This document shows, piece after piece, positions 39,377 to 48,957 of a DNA stretch of 64,000 nucleotides. The notes beneath the pieces were generated by a model, which saw nothing but the letters and a program-made list of their open reading frames with translations, was not told the DNA's origin and searched no databases. The stretch comes from Dechloromonas sp. H13 (lineage in GTDB: Bacteria; Pseudomonadota; Gammaproteobacteria; Burkholderiales; Rhodocyclaceae), in contig NZ_SSXX01000002.1 of assembly GCF_009469615.1 (NCBI RefSeq), positions 269,501 through 333,500 of the forward strand, given 5' to 3'. A program made the translations under genes and the position numbers. Each line of letters begins with the position of its first letter. The stretch's first letter is position 1.

Positions 39377-40383
39377 GCGTTGCTCCGTTGCAGGCAGGCG
39401 GCAAGCACCTGGTCGGGCGAGAGTTTGTTGAGGCAGTCGAGGTGGCCGAGCGGACATTCGCGCTTGAAGCAGGGGCTGCAGTCGAGGTGCAGACTGAGAA
39501 TGTCCGCCCGCTCCGAAAGTGGCGGCGTGAAGCCGGGCGACGACGAGCCGTAAAGGGCGACGATCGGCCGGTCAAGCGCGGCGGCGACGTGCATCAGGCC
39601 GGAGTCGTTGCAGACGACGAGGTCGGCCATGGCCAGCAGGTCGATCGCCTGTTCGAGCGAGGTGGCGCCGCACAGGTTGTCGCAGACGCCGGGGGCGAGG
39701 GCGCAGATTTCGTCGGCCACCGCCTGGTCCTTGGGCGAGCCGAAGAGGCCGATGCGGTAGCCACGCCCGGCCAGGGCGCGCGCCAGCGCGGCGAAATGCG
39801 CCGCCGGCCAGCGCTTGGCCGGGCCGTATTCGGCGCCCGGACAGAAGGCGACGAAGCGGGACGGACGTTCGCGGCCGAGTGCCGTCAGGGTGTCGTCCTG
39901 GTCGGCTGCGGTCGACCGGATTTTGGGGTGCGAAATGGGCTGCGGCAACGCGGCGCCCGGGGATTCGGCAAGCTGGGCGAAGCGTTCGACCATCAGCGGC
40001 AGGGCGTCCTTGTCGAGCGTGTGGCGGACATTGATCAGGCCGTAGCGGGATTCGCCGGTGAAGCCGACACGGCGCGGGATGCCGGCGAGGAAGGGTACCA
40101 GTGCCGACTTGAGCGAATTGGGCAGGACATAGACGGCATCGTAGCCGCGCGCCGCCAGCTGCCGGGCGAGCCGCCAGCGCGCCTTGAGCGACAGCTGGCC
40201 GTGGCCGAAGGGACTGTCGACGACCTCGGCGATGTCGTCCATGCGGCGCAGGACCGGCGCCACCCAGCGCGGCGCCAGGGCGTCGAGTTGCAGGCCGGGG
40301 TGCCGGGCGTGCAACCGCGCGAACAGCGGCTGCGCCATGATGGTGTCGCCGATCCAGGAGGGGGCGACGATGAGGGCTTTCAT
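39373..40383 (-). CDS. waaF: LPS heptosyltransferase II
   Basis: 336 residues, GT9 family. N-terminal MKALIVAPSWIGDTIMAQPL, which is characteristic of WaaF; FCPGAEYGPAKRWP and CNDSGLMHVAAAL with YGSSSPGFTPPL in the C-terminal half. It adds the second L-glycero-D-manno-heptose to the LPS inner core from ADP-heptose. A C-terminal Cys-rich segment (LDCSPCFKRECPLGHLDCL) is typical of the family. Confidence 0.94.
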   Translation of the reverse strand: MKALIVAPSWIGDTIMAQPLFARLHARHPGLQLDALAPRWVAPVLRRMDDIAEVVDSPFGHGQLSLKARWRLARQLAARGYDAVYVLPNSLKSALVPFLAGIPRRVGFTGESRYGLINVRHTLDKDALPLMVERFAQLAESPGAALPQPISHPKIRSTAADQDDTLTALGRERPSRFVAFCPGAEYGPAKRWPAAHFAALARALAGRGYRIGLFGSPKDQAVADEICALAPGVCDNLCGATSLEQAIDLLAMADLVVCNDSGLMHVAAALDRPIVALYGSSSPGFTPPLSERADILSLHLDCSPCFKRECPLGHLDCLNKLSPDQVLAACLQRSNA

Positions 40384-40388
40384 GGGTT

Positions 40389-40422
40389 ATTGGTCGCCAG
40401 TCATCAGTTGCCAGCGACCAAT
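40389..40422. other. Inverted repeat between the zinc-finger gene and waaF
   Basis: Perfect 9-bp arms ATTGGTCGC (40389-40397) and GCGACCAAT (40414-40422) in the 58-bp gap. The reverse-strand side lacks a U run. It may be an RNA-stabilising hairpin or weak terminator. Confidence 0.45.
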
Positions 40423-40441
40423 GACCGGCAACCGACAGCGA

Positions 40442-40630
40442 TCAGTGATGGCCCTTCGGCGCCTCGCCCTTGAAGACGTACTTGGCGCTGCAGTAGGGGC
40501 AGGTGACTTCGCCGGTCTTCAGCACGTCGAGGAAGACCCGCGGGTGCTGGCTCCACAGCGGTGCGTTCGGCGTCGGGCAGTGCAGTGGCAGGTCGTGGGC
40601 GGTGATTTCAATGGTCTTGTTGTCGGACAT
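40442..40630 (-). CDS. CHCC-type zinc-finger protein
   Basis: 62 residues from the ATG at 40630; further upstream in-frame codons run into ilvE's downstream region and lack a ribosome site. The ligand set is Cys18, His29, Cys44 and Cys47 in LHCPTP...SQHPRVFLDV...TCPYCSAKYVFKG, the zf-CHCC domain related to the NDUFS6 subunit of complex I. In bacteria the partner is not defined. It follows ilvE on the same strand. Confidence 0.88.
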   Translation of the reverse strand: MSDNKTIEITAHDLPLHCPTPNAPLWSQHPRVFLDVLKTGEVTCPYCSAKYVFKGEAPKGHH

Positions 40631-40649
40631 TTCGGTCTTCTCCCTGAGC

Positions 40650-41570
40650 TTAGATGTAGGCCAGCCAGCCGTCGTGTTCGGGCGAGCGGCCATAGACCAC
40701 GTCGAAGTATTTCTGCTGGATCTGCGCGGTGATCGGGCCGCGGCGGCCGATGCCGATCTGGCGGCCGTCGAGTTCGCGGATCGGCGTCACTTCGGCGGCG
40801 GTGCCGGTGAAGAAGGCCTCGTCGCAGGTATAGACCTCGTCGCGGGTGATGCGCTTTTCCTGGACGGAGAGGCCGAGTTCCTCGGCGATCTGCAACACCG
40901 TGGCGCGCGTGATGCCTTCCAGGCAGGAGGTCAGGTCGGGCGTGTACAGCTTGCCCTTCTTGACGATGAACAGGTTCTCGCCGGCGCCCTCGGCCACGTA
41001 GCCTTCGGGGTCGAGCAGCATGGCCTCGTCGTAGCCCTCGTTGGTCACCTCGTTGTTGGCGAGGATCGAGTTGATGTAGTGGCCGGAGGCCTTGGCGCGG
41101 ACCATCGAGATATTGACGTGGTGGCGGGTGTAGCTCGACACCTTGACGCGGATGCCGCGCTCCATGCCTTCCTCGCCGAGGTAGGCGCCCCACGGCCAGG
41201 CGGCGATGGCGACGTGCACCTTGGCGCCCTTCGGGGAAACGCCCATCTTTTCCGAGCCGTAGAAGGCGATCGGCCGCAGGTAGCCGGAGTCGAGGTTGTT
41301 GGCGCGCAGCACTTCCTTGTGCGCCTCGTTGATGGTCGCCTTGTCGAAGGGCATGGCCATCTGGAAGATGTGGGCGGAGTTGAACAGGCGGTCGGTGTGC
41401 TCTTCCAGGCGGAAGATGGCGGTGCCGCGCTCGGTCTTGTAGGCACGGACGCCCTCGAATACGCTCATGCCGTAGTGCAGCGAATGCGTGAGGACGTGGG
41501 TGGTGGCTTCACGCCAGGGCACCAGTTTGCCGTCTTGCCAAATGAAGCCGTCGCGATCCGACATGGACAT
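40650..41570 (-). CDS. ilvE: Branched-chain amino acid aminotransferase
   Basis: 306 residues, class IV PLP enzyme. HSLHYGMSVFEGVRAY, VRAKASGHYINS (the pyridoxal phosphate lysine region), EGAGENLFIV, LEGITRATV and SGTAAEVTPIRELDGR-like (here TGTAAEVTPIRE) motifs all fit IlvE. It carries out the final transamination for Leu, Ile and Val. TAGAAT on the reverse strand at 41612-41607 could be its -10. Confidence 0.95.
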   Translation of the reverse strand: MSMSDRDGFIWQDGKLVPWREATTHVLTHSLHYGMSVFEGVRAYKTERGTAIFRLEEHTDRLFNSAHIFQMAMPFDKATINEAHKEVLRANNLDSGYLRPIAFYGSEKMGVSPKGAKVHVAIAAWPWGAYLGEEGMERGIRVKVSSYTRHHVNISMVRAKASGHYINSILANNEVTNEGYDEAMLLDPEGYVAEGAGENLFIVKKGKLYTPDLTSCLEGITRATVLQIAEELGLSVQEKRITRDEVYTCDEAFFTGTAAEVTPIRELDGRQIGIGRRGPITAQIQQKYFDVVYGRSPEHDGWLAYI

Positions 41571-41658
41571 GTTCGATTCTCCGTGTTGCGCGTGTGAAAG
41601 CGCATAATTCTAGCCCAAATCAACAGGTAAAATAACGCTTTTGCCGTTCGAGCCGCGC

Positions 41659-42108
41659 ATGGTCTGGAAACCCAACGTCACCGTCGCCGCCGTCGTCCAG
41701 CGCGACGGAAAATTCCTGCTGGTCGAGGAGGAAACCTCGGCCGGCCTCGCTTTCAACCAGCCCGCCGGACACCTGGAAGAGGGCGAGTCGCTGGTCGACG
41801 CGGCGGCGCGCGAGGTCCTCGAGGAAACCGCCTACCACTTCAAGCCGACGCACCTGGTCGGCGTCTACAACTGGCGCCGCCCGGATGGCGAGGTGACCTA
41901 CCTGCGCTTTGCCTTCGCCGGCGAGCTGCGCGGCTGGGAGGCCGGGCGCCAGCTGGACGAAGGCATCGTCGCCGCGCACTGGCTGACCCTCGACGAGGTG
42001 AAGGCGACGCAGGTGCGCCACCGCAGCCCGCTGATCCTGCGCTGCATCGAGGACCTGGTCGCCGGCCGCCGCTACCCGCTCGACCTGCTGGTGCATTACG
42101 ACCGATGA
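41659..42108 (+). CDS. nudJ: NudJ-like Nudix phosphatase
   Basis: 149 residues from ATG 41659. The Nudix box GHLEEGESLVDAAAREVLEET, preceded by FNQPA, and the N-terminus MVWKPNVTVAAVV match NudJ, which releases phosphate from thiamine pyrophosphate precursors and nucleotides in E. coli. The same nudJ-before-mnmA neighbourhood occurs in E. coli. TTG 41641 is a possible earlier start. TAAAAT at 41628-41633 could be a -10 but is too close for the TTG start. It overlaps the next gene by ATGA. Confidence 0.9.
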   Translation: MVWKPNVTVAAVVQRDGKFLLVEEETSAGLAFNQPAGHLEEGESLVDAAAREVLEETAYHFKPTHLVGVYNWRRPDGEVTYLRFAFAGELRGWEAGRQLDEGIVAAHWLTLDEVKATQVRHRSPLILRCIEDLVAGRRYPLDLLVHYDR

Positions 42109-42659
42109 TCCGCCATGCCCTTGCCGCGCTGATCTTGCTCGGGGCCGGGGTGGCGGCGGCCGACGAAACCGTGCCGATCTGCTATGGCTACGGCTGCATC
42201 GCCCAGGCGCAGATCAGGTTCAGCGAAGTGCAGTTGCGCGACATCGGCCGCCAGCTGTCGGTTGCGGTCGACGCTGCCGAAGAGCGCAAATTGCTCGCCG
42301 TTGCCGTCGGCGAACTGTACGGCTGGGCCGGCCAGCAGTCGGACATCCGCAACGACCGCGGCGGCAACTATGCCGACGGCCATGCGCCCGGCAAGATGGA
42401 CTGCATCGATCACTCGACGTCGACGACACGCCTGCTGAAATTGCTCCAAGCGCGCGGTAGCCTGCGCTGGCACCGGGTGCTGGAGCCCGAGGTGCGCAAC
42501 TGGGCGTTCGTGTTCCCGGCGCACTGGTCGGCGGTGATCGAGGAAAAGAAGGACGGCGGGGCGCGCTTCGTCGTCGATAGCTGGTTTGTCGACAATGGCC
42601 AGCCGGCGGTGATCCTGCCGCTGGCGGAATGGAAGGAAGGGGCGGGGCCCGATGTCTGA
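42105..42659 (+). CDS. Exported protein, possible transglutaminase-like fold
   Basis: 184 residues with a signal peptide cut after GVAAA (about residue 19). No certain family. Cys100 ([11 protein letters not shown]), His140 ([11 protein letters not shown]) and Asp158 (FVVDSWF) appear in the order and setting of transglutaminase-type Cys-His-Asp triads, so a periplasmic peptidase or transferase is possible; this is inference. It is wedged between nudJ (ATGA overlap) and mnmA (8-bp overlap), so it is translated with them. Confidence 0.83.
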   Translation: MIRHALAALILLGAGVAAADETVPICYGYGCIAQAQIRFSEVQLRDIGRQLSVAVDAAEERKLLAVAVGELYGWAGQQSDIRNDRGGNYADGHAPGKMDCIDHSTSTTRLLKLLQARGSLRWHRVLEPEVRNWAFVFPAHWSAVIEEKKDGGARFVVDSWFVDNGQPAVILPLAEWKEGAGPDV

Positions 42660-43749
42660 AAAAACGGTGGTGGTCGGCCTGTCCGGCGGCGTCGATTCGT
42701 CGGTGGCGGCGCTGCTGCTCAAGCGCCAGGGCTGGAAGGTGATCGGCCTGTTCATGAAGAACTGGGAGGACGACGATACCGAGGAGTACTGCTCGTCGCG
42801 CCAGGACCTGATCGACGTCATGAGCGTCGCCGACCGCATCGGCATCGACGTCGAAGTGGTCAATTTTGCCGCCGAGTACCGCGAGCGGGTGTTCGCCGAG
42901 TTCCTGCGCGAATATCAGGCCGGGCGGACGCCGAACCCGGACATCCTGTGCAACTCGGAAATCAAGTTCAAGGCCTTCCTCGACCATGCCCTGCAGCTGG
43001 GCGCCGAGAAGATCGCCACCGGCCATTACGCCGGGGTGCGCGAGTTCGACGGCAAGTTCCAGCTGATCAAGGCCGAGGACGGCACCAAGGACCAGAGCTA
43101 TTTCCTGTACCGGCTGAACCAGGCGCAGTTGTCGAAGACGCTGTTCCCGCTGGCCGACATCTACAAGCGCGAGGTCAGGAAAATCGCCGAGGCCGAGGGG
43201 CTGCACGTCGCCGCCAAGAAGGATTCGACCGGCATCTGCTTTATCGGCGAGCGGCCGTTCAAGGATTTCCTGGCGCGCTACCTGCCGCCGAAGAAGGGCG
43301 AGATCCGCCGGCTCGACGACGGCAAGGTGCTCGGCGAGCACGACGGCCTGATGTACCACACGCTGGGCCAGCGCAAGGGCCTGCACATCGGCGGCCTCAA
43401 GGAAAAGGGCCAGCCCGGCGGTGGCGACCACGATGCCTGGTTCGTCGCCGGCAAGGACATGGAAAAGAATGTGCTCTACGTCGTCCAGGGCCACGACCAC
43501 CCGGCGCTGCTCAAGGGCGATCTGGTCGCCGAGCAGCTGAGCTGGGTGTCGGGCGAGGCGCCGCACACGCATTGGGTGTACACGGCCAAGCCGCGCTACC
43601 GGACCGCTGACCAGCCGTGCGAAGTCGAGCGTGTCGATGGCGCGACCTGCGAGATCCGCTTCGCCGAGCCGCAGTGGGCGCTCACGCCGGGGCAGTCGGT
43701 GGTGCTCTACGAAAGCCGGGTCTGTCTTGGCGGCGGCGTGATCCGCTGA
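42652..43749 (+). CDS. mnmA: tRNA 2-thiouridylase MnmA
   Basis: 365 residues. PP-loop [15 protein letters not shown] at residues 8-22, catalytic Cys in [12 protein letters not shown], second Cys in [12 protein letters not shown], and QRKGLHIGG. It installs sulfur at U34 of tRNA-Lys, -Glu and -Gln. The ATG overlaps the preceding gene by 8 bases. Confidence 0.97.
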   Translation: MSEKTVVVGLSGGVDSSVAALLLKRQGWKVIGLFMKNWEDDDTEEYCSSRQDLIDVMSVADRIGIDVEVVNFAAEYRERVFAEFLREYQAGRTPNPDILCNSEIKFKAFLDHALQLGAEKIATGHYAGVREFDGKFQLIKAEDGTKDQSYFLYRLNQAQLSKTLFPLADIYKREVRKIAEAEGLHVAAKKDSTGICFIGERPFKDFLARYLPPKKGEIRRLDDGKVLGEHDGLMYHTLGQRKGLHIGGLKEKGQPGGGDHDAWFVAGKDMEKNVLYVVQGHDHPALLKGDLVAEQLSWVSGEAPHTHWVYTAKPRYRTADQPCEVERVDGATCEIRFAEPQWALTPGQSVVLYESRVCLGGGVIR

Positions 43750-43755
43750 GCGGAC

Positions 43756-44361
43756 TCAGTCGTCCGTGGCGCGCATGTCCGATTTTTCGATGACGACACT
43801 GAAGGCGCGCAGCAGGTCGGGGTCGAACTTTTTCCCGTTTTCGTCGGCCAGGATGTCCATCACCGCCCGATGGTTGCGCGCCTTGTGGTAGGGGCGGGTG
43901 ACCGCCATCGCATCGTAGTTGTCGGTCAGCATGATAATCCGCGACAGCAGGGGAATCGCGGTGCCGCCGAGTCCGTCGGGATAGCCCGAGCCATCGAAGT
44001 TTTCATGGTGGTGGCGGACGACGCGCGCCACTGCGGGTGACCTGTCGTCACCGATGGCGAGGACGATGCGTTCGCCGATCGCCGCGTGTTGTTTCATGCA
44101 TTCCCATTCCGCGTCGTCGAACGGGGTTGCCTTGCGCAGGATGCGGTCGGGAATCCCGATCTTGCCCAGGTCGTGGAACTGGGCGCCGAGCGACAGCACT
44201 TCCAGTTCATGCGCCGAGAGGGCGAGGTGGCGCCCGAGCTCGGCCGAGAGAAGGACGACGCGTTCGGAATGGATGCGGGTGTGGTGATCGCGCTCCCCGA
44301 GGGCGACGGTCAGGGAGCGGATGATGCTTTCCATCGGCACCAGATCAGGCTTTTGCGTCAA
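43756..44361 (-). CDS. Minimal HD-GYP domain phosphodiesterase
   Basis: 201 residues if translation starts at TTG 44361, which has GAGGA eight bases upstream; ATG 44334 is the alternative without a ribosome site. His63-Asp64 (FHDLGKIGIPD), HHHE at about 117-120 and DGSGYP at 123-128 give a complete HD-GYP active site. This domain hydrolyses cyclic di-GMP. There is no receiver, PAS or membrane segment, so it must be controlled by expression or partners. It is convergent with mnmA. Confidence 0.9.
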   Translation of the reverse strand: MTQKPDLVPMESIIRSLTVALGERDHHTRIHSERVVLLSAELGRHLALSAHELEVLSLGAQFHDLGKIGIPDRILRKATPFDDAEWECMKQHAAIGERIVLAIGDDRSPAVARVVRHHHENFDGSGYPDGLGGTAIPLLSRIIMLTDNYDAMAVTRPYHKARNHRAVMDILADENGKKFDPDLLRAFSVVIEKSDMRATDD

Positions 44362-44483
44362 CGCGATGTTCCTCGATGCGGGCTGGCAGGTGAACCATTG
44401 ACCGGCAGAGGGGGCCGCCGGTTCATTCGCGGCATGTCGTTCGGCTAGGGAGATGAAGCGGGATGCCGCGCCGGCGCAGCCCG

Positions 44484-45092
44484 TCAGTCGTTCGGCACCG
44501 TTTCGGCGAACGACGGGCGCTGCATCAGCTTGCCATACAGCCTGGCCAGGTTCGGATGCCCGGTCTGCCAGTCGATCCCCGGGAAGCGGAAGCACAGGTA
44601 GCCGAGCGCGGTGCCGACGGCCACGTCGGCCATCGAGATGTGGGTGCCCTGGCAATAGGGCTTTTCGCCGAGTTCCTCGGCCATGAATTCCAGCCCGCGG
44701 CCGATCTTTCCGCGCTGGCGCAGGATCCAGTCGCCGCTTTGCAGCCCGGCCGGCCGCTTCGCCTCGAGGAAGGCACTGACGGCCGCGTCGCAGATGCCGT
44801 CGGCCAGGGCCTCCCAGCGCTTGACCTCGGTGCGCTCGCGGTTGGGGGCGGGAAACAGCTTGTTGTTCGGGGTGACGTTGTCGATGTACTCGACGATGAC
44901 GCGCGAGTCGAACAGCGGCGTTTCGTCGTCGAGCAGCAGCACCGGAATCTTGCCCAGCGGGTTGACGTCCGGCACCTTGCTGTCGCCCAGCCACGGCGAG
45001 TCGATCACGAATTCGTAGTCGATCTTCTTTTCGGCCAGCACGATGCGCACCTTGCGCACGAAGGGGCTGGTATGGGAACCGATCAGCTTCAT
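44484..45092 (-). CDS. Glutathione S-transferase family protein
   Basis: 202 residues from the ATG at 45092. Thioredoxin-like N-terminal domain (MKLIGSHTSPFVRKVRIVL, with Ser in TSPF as the likely thiol-stabilising residue; NPLGKIPVLLLDD; FDSRVIVEYID for glutathione binding) and a helical C-terminal domain (ISMADVAVGTALGYL). Substrate unknown. It is divergent from purB. Confidence 0.91.
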   Translation of the reverse strand: MKLIGSHTSPFVRKVRIVLAEKKIDYEFVIDSPWLGDSKVPDVNPLGKIPVLLLDDETPLFDSRVIVEYIDNVTPNNKLFPAPNRERTEVKRWEALADGICDAAVSAFLEAKRPAGLQSGDWILRQRGKIGRGLEFMAEELGEKPYCQGTHISMADVAVGTALGYLCFRFPGIDWQTGHPNLARLYGKLMQRPSFAETVPND

Positions 45093-45154
45093 CGCATGTT
45101 CTCTGATTTGGGGAGTGTGATTATAGCGTGTGGCGAGGGGTTCGCCGGGCGGGT

Positions 45155-46554
<1,400 letters not shown>

Positions 46555-46557
46555 GCC

Positions 46558-46833
46558 ATGCGGTGCAGCAAGTGCGGGCAGGAAGTGCCCGCCGACGCCA
46601 TCTATTGCCCGCACTGTACCGGCGAGCGCCAGACCACGGATCGCGAGGTCATCCGCGGCGGCATCCGCGGCGGCCTGATCGGCCTGCTGGTCGGTCTGGT
46701 GCCGGCCCTGCTGATTCTTTACTTGTACGGCGCCGAGCGCGGCATCAAGGCGATCGCCCTGACCGTGCCGATCGCCACCTTCGCGACCGGGCTGATCCTG
46801 GGTCTGGTCAAAGCCAAACGGGACTGGAAATAA
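46558..46833 (+). CDS. Zinc-ribbon membrane protein
   Basis: 91 residues. A single zinc ribbon, CSKCGQEVPADAIYCPHC (residues 3-20), is followed by two membrane helices (about 37-57 and 63-83) and KAKRDWK. The short layout, ribbon on a membrane hairpin, is common and of unknown function. It starts 3 bp after purB and ends where the next gene begins. Confidence 0.82.
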   Translation: MRCSKCGQEVPADAIYCPHCTGERQTTDREVIRGGIRGGLIGLLVGLVPALLILYLYGAERGIKAIALTVPIATFATGLILGLVKAKRDWK

Positions 46834-47151
46834 ATGTCTTTTGCCGAAAACCTGAAAAAATTGCCGGGGATTTCCCACCTTGCTGCGGTCAACCTGCTGG
46901 ACAAGGCGGAAACCGTTGTCGCCACCATCGAGAACAAGCCGGGTAGCCAGGGCTCGCTGGCCGTCTACAACCACCTGGCGCAGACCTACGGCTCGATCAA
47001 CCTCGAAGCCGCCCGGAAGGGTCTGGAAATCTTCGCCGAACATACCGAGGATGCCCGCCTCAATCCCGGCAAGCATCCCAATATCGACCGCCTGATCGCC
47101 ATCGAGCAGGGCGGCCCGGCCTTGCGCGTCAAGCACGTTTTCGCCGTCTGA
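46834..47151 (+). CDS. DUF2322-like small protein
   Basis: 105 residues, soluble. It begins MSFAENLKKLPGISHLAAVNLLDK, contains SLAVYNHLAQTYGSINLEAARKG, and ends in a Gly/Pro-Asn segment (NPGKHPNIDRLI). It resembles the DUF2322 family as I recall it; role unknown. It directly follows the zinc-ribbon gene without a gap. Confidence 0.78.
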   Translation: MSFAENLKKLPGISHLAAVNLLDKAETVVATIENKPGSQGSLAVYNHLAQTYGSINLEAARKGLEIFAEHTEDARLNPGKHPNIDRLIAIEQGGPALRVKHVFAV

Positions 47152-47176
47152 GGCGCCGCGCTCCGGCGCTGTGGCG

Positions 47177-47194
47177 GACGGCCGGAAGGCCGTC
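47177..47194. other. GNRA-loop hairpin before cytochrome c'
   Basis: Perfect 7-bp stem GACGGCC/GGCCGTC with a GGAA tetraloop in the 138-bp gap between the DUF2322-like gene and cytochrome c'. No U run follows. Probably a transcript end or processing site. Confidence 0.5.
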
Positions 47195-47289
47195 ATCGCC
47201 GGGCGTTCCAATTACGCTGGAATAAACCGCGCTTGCCAGGCGTATACCGTGTGCAGCTTTCCTTCCTCAACGACAATGGAGAAAACAAG

Positions 47290-47748
47290 ATGAAATCGAA
47301 GCTTCTGCTCGCCCTGCTGGCCATCACCCTGACCGGCACCGCTGCCGCCCAGCTCAAGCCCGAGGACGCCATCAAGTTCCGCCAGTCGGGCTATGGCTTC
47401 ATGGCGTGGAACATGGGCCGCATCAAGGCCAACGTCGAAGGCGGCCAGTTCAACAAGGAAGAGGTGATCAAGGCAGCCAATGCCATCCAGGCTATCGCCA
47501 ATTCCGGCATGGGTGCCCTCTACCTGCCGGGCACCGACAAGGGCACCGGCTGGGAAAAGACCCGAGTCAAGCCGGTGTTCTTCACCGACAAGGAAGGCGT
47601 TGCCAAGGTCGCCATGGCTTTCAACAAGGAGGCCAACGAAATGGCCAAGGTCGCGGCGACCGGTGACGTGGCGGCGATCAAGGAGCAGTTCGGCAAGCTG
47701 GGCGGCGCCTGCAAGGCCTGCCACGACGACTTCAAGATCAAGCAGTAA
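47290..47748 (+). CDS. cycP: Cytochrome c'
   Basis: 152 residues from the ATG 47290. Signal peptide cut after GTAAA; mature protein about 132 residues, the normal cytochrome c' length. The haem motif CKACHDDF (Cys141, Cys144, His145) is at the C-terminus, and the N-terminal half is helical with QLKPEDAIKFRQSGY; this four-helix bundle leaves the sixth iron site free and binds NO. A role in NO tolerance during denitrification is likely. The next gene encodes a cytochrome b561. Confidence 0.94.
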   Translation: MKSKLLLALLAITLTGTAAAQLKPEDAIKFRQSGYGFMAWNMGRIKANVEGGQFNKEEVIKAANAIQAIANSGMGALYLPGTDKGTGWEKTRVKPVFFTDKEGVAKVAMAFNKEANEMAKVAATGDVAAIKEQFGKLGGACKACHDDFKIKQ

Positions 47749-47770
47749 CGAAGACGCCGAACGTCGTTCC

Positions 47771-47790
47771 GCGGGCGCCTAGGCGTCCGC
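47771..47790. other. Palindrome between cytochrome c' and cytochrome b561
   Basis: GCGGGCGCC and GGCGTCCGC are arms with one G-U-compatible mismatch. It can form a short RNA hairpin in the 59-bp gap. The b561 gene starts 17 bases later. Confidence 0.4.
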
Positions 47791-47807
47791 CATAGCGAGG
47801 ATTCGTC

Positions 47808-48500
47808 ATGAACCGAAAACGGATTCGCCTGTGGGATTTGCCAACCCGGCTTTTCCACTGGCTTCTCGCCGCGGCTGTCATCGCCGCCATCGTCAGCGGC
47901 CAGTTGGGCGGCAACCTGATGGCATGGCACGGACGCATCGGGCTGCTGATCATCGGCCTCCTGGTCTTTCGCCTCGTCTGGGGCGTGCTTGGCTCGACCT
48001 ATGCACGCTTTGCCCAGTTCTTCCCGACTCCCGGCCGGCTCGGCAGCTACCTGCGCGGCGAATGGCGCGGTGAAGGGCACAACCCCTTGGGTGCGCTATC
48101 GGTTTTTGCCCTGCTGGGACTGTTGACCGCGCAAGCCGTCAGCGGCCTCTTCACCAACGACGACATCGCCTTCACCGGTCCGCTGTTCGAGCTCGTCGAC
48201 AAGGCCGCCAGCAATCGCCTGACCGGGCTGCACCACCTGTTGAGCAAGCTGCTCATCGGGCTCGTCTGCCTGCACGTCGCCGTCATCGTCTTCTACGGCC
48301 ATTTCAGGAAACAGTCCCTCCTCAAACCGATGATCACTGGCTGGAAGGACGATGCGACCGGCGAATCGGCGCGCGGTGGCGGCCCGGTGGCGCTGCTGAT
48401 CGCGTTGGCCATCGGCATCGGCGCGGCCTGGGGTGCCAGCGGAGACTGGCTGCCGGCGCCTCCGCCCCCGACGCCGGCAGCGGAAACTCCGGACTGGTAA
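47808..48500 (+). CDS. Cytochrome b561-like membrane protein
   Basis: 230 residues. MNRKRIRLWDLPTRLFHWLLAA is the usual start of the Ni/Fe-hydrogenase b-subunit/cytochrome b561 family; four membrane helices carry His residues (FHW about 17, WHGRIG about 41, HHLL and HVAV in the C-terminal half) suitable for two haems b. The tail is Pro/Ala-rich (LPAPPPPTPAAE). It is the expected membrane electron donor for a periplasmic c-type cytochrome, here cytochrome c'. A hairpin follows. Confidence 0.9.
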   Translation: MNRKRIRLWDLPTRLFHWLLAAAVIAAIVSGQLGGNLMAWHGRIGLLIIGLLVFRLVWGVLGSTYARFAQFFPTPGRLGSYLRGEWRGEGHNPLGALSVFALLGLLTAQAVSGLFTNDDIAFTGPLFELVDKAASNRLTGLHHLLSKLLIGLVCLHVAVIVFYGHFRKQSLLKPMITGWKDDATGESARGGGPVALLIALAIGIGAAWGASGDWLPAPPPPTPAAETPDW

Positions 48501-48505
48501 GGCGC

Positions 48506-48529
48506 GGCGTCCGCAGCGGTGCGGACGCC
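48506..48529. terminator. Hairpin after cytochrome b561
   Basis: Perfect 10-bp stem GGCGTCCGCA/TGCGGACGCC with a GCGG loop, six bases after the stop. No U run; terminator or stabiliser. Confidence 0.55.
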
Positions 48530-48549
48530 GGCGTGCCTGACGCCCCGGA

Positions 48550-48756
48550 CTACCGGCTGCCGGAGCGCTCTTTCTCGTAATCCTGATAGGTTTGCTTGTT
48601 AAGCCGCGACAGGCAGTCGTCAGCCGAACTGGCCGGCTGTTTCCTGCATTCGTTTTCCGCGCCGCGGCGCATGCTCTCGTACCAGGCTTCAGTTGTACAG
48701 CCGGCGCTCAGCAATGAGGAGAGCGCGATGCAAACTGCCGGAGTCGTATATTTCAT
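48550..48756 (-). CDS. Small lipoprotein of unknown function
   Basis: 68 residues from ATG 48756 (48762 and 48795 are alternatives). A lipobox LSAGC at about residues 16-20 gives a short mature peptide with three Cys in total (CTTEAWYESMRRGAENECRKQ, ADDCLSRL). No family recognised. It stands alone between a hairpin and the terminator of the sec operon. Confidence 0.68.
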   Translation of the reverse strand: MKYTTPAVCIALSSLLSAGCTTEAWYESMRRGAENECRKQPASSADDCLSRLNKQTYQDYEKERSGSR

Positions 48757-48909
48757 GTGCATGAATGGCTCGGTATTTGTATTCCGGCGGAGCATATGGA
48801 GCGCGGGCCGTCATGTCCAGAGGGTACGGCGCCATCGGTCGAAAACGGTAAGGATCTTAGGCGGATCATGCGATGCATAGCGTCGCAACAGTGACCATCC
48901 ATCGCCAAA

Positions 48910-48936
48910 CAAAAAAGCCACCGTTTCCGGTGGCTT
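48910..48936 (-). terminator. Intrinsic terminator of the queA-secF operon
   Basis: On the reverse strand AAGCCACCG-GAAA-CGGTGGCTT, a 9-bp stem with a GAAA loop, is followed by TTTTTTGTTTGG. It lies 22 bp after the secF stop. Confidence 0.92.
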
Positions 48937-48957
48937 GATGTCGCGGGAACGAGGGGG

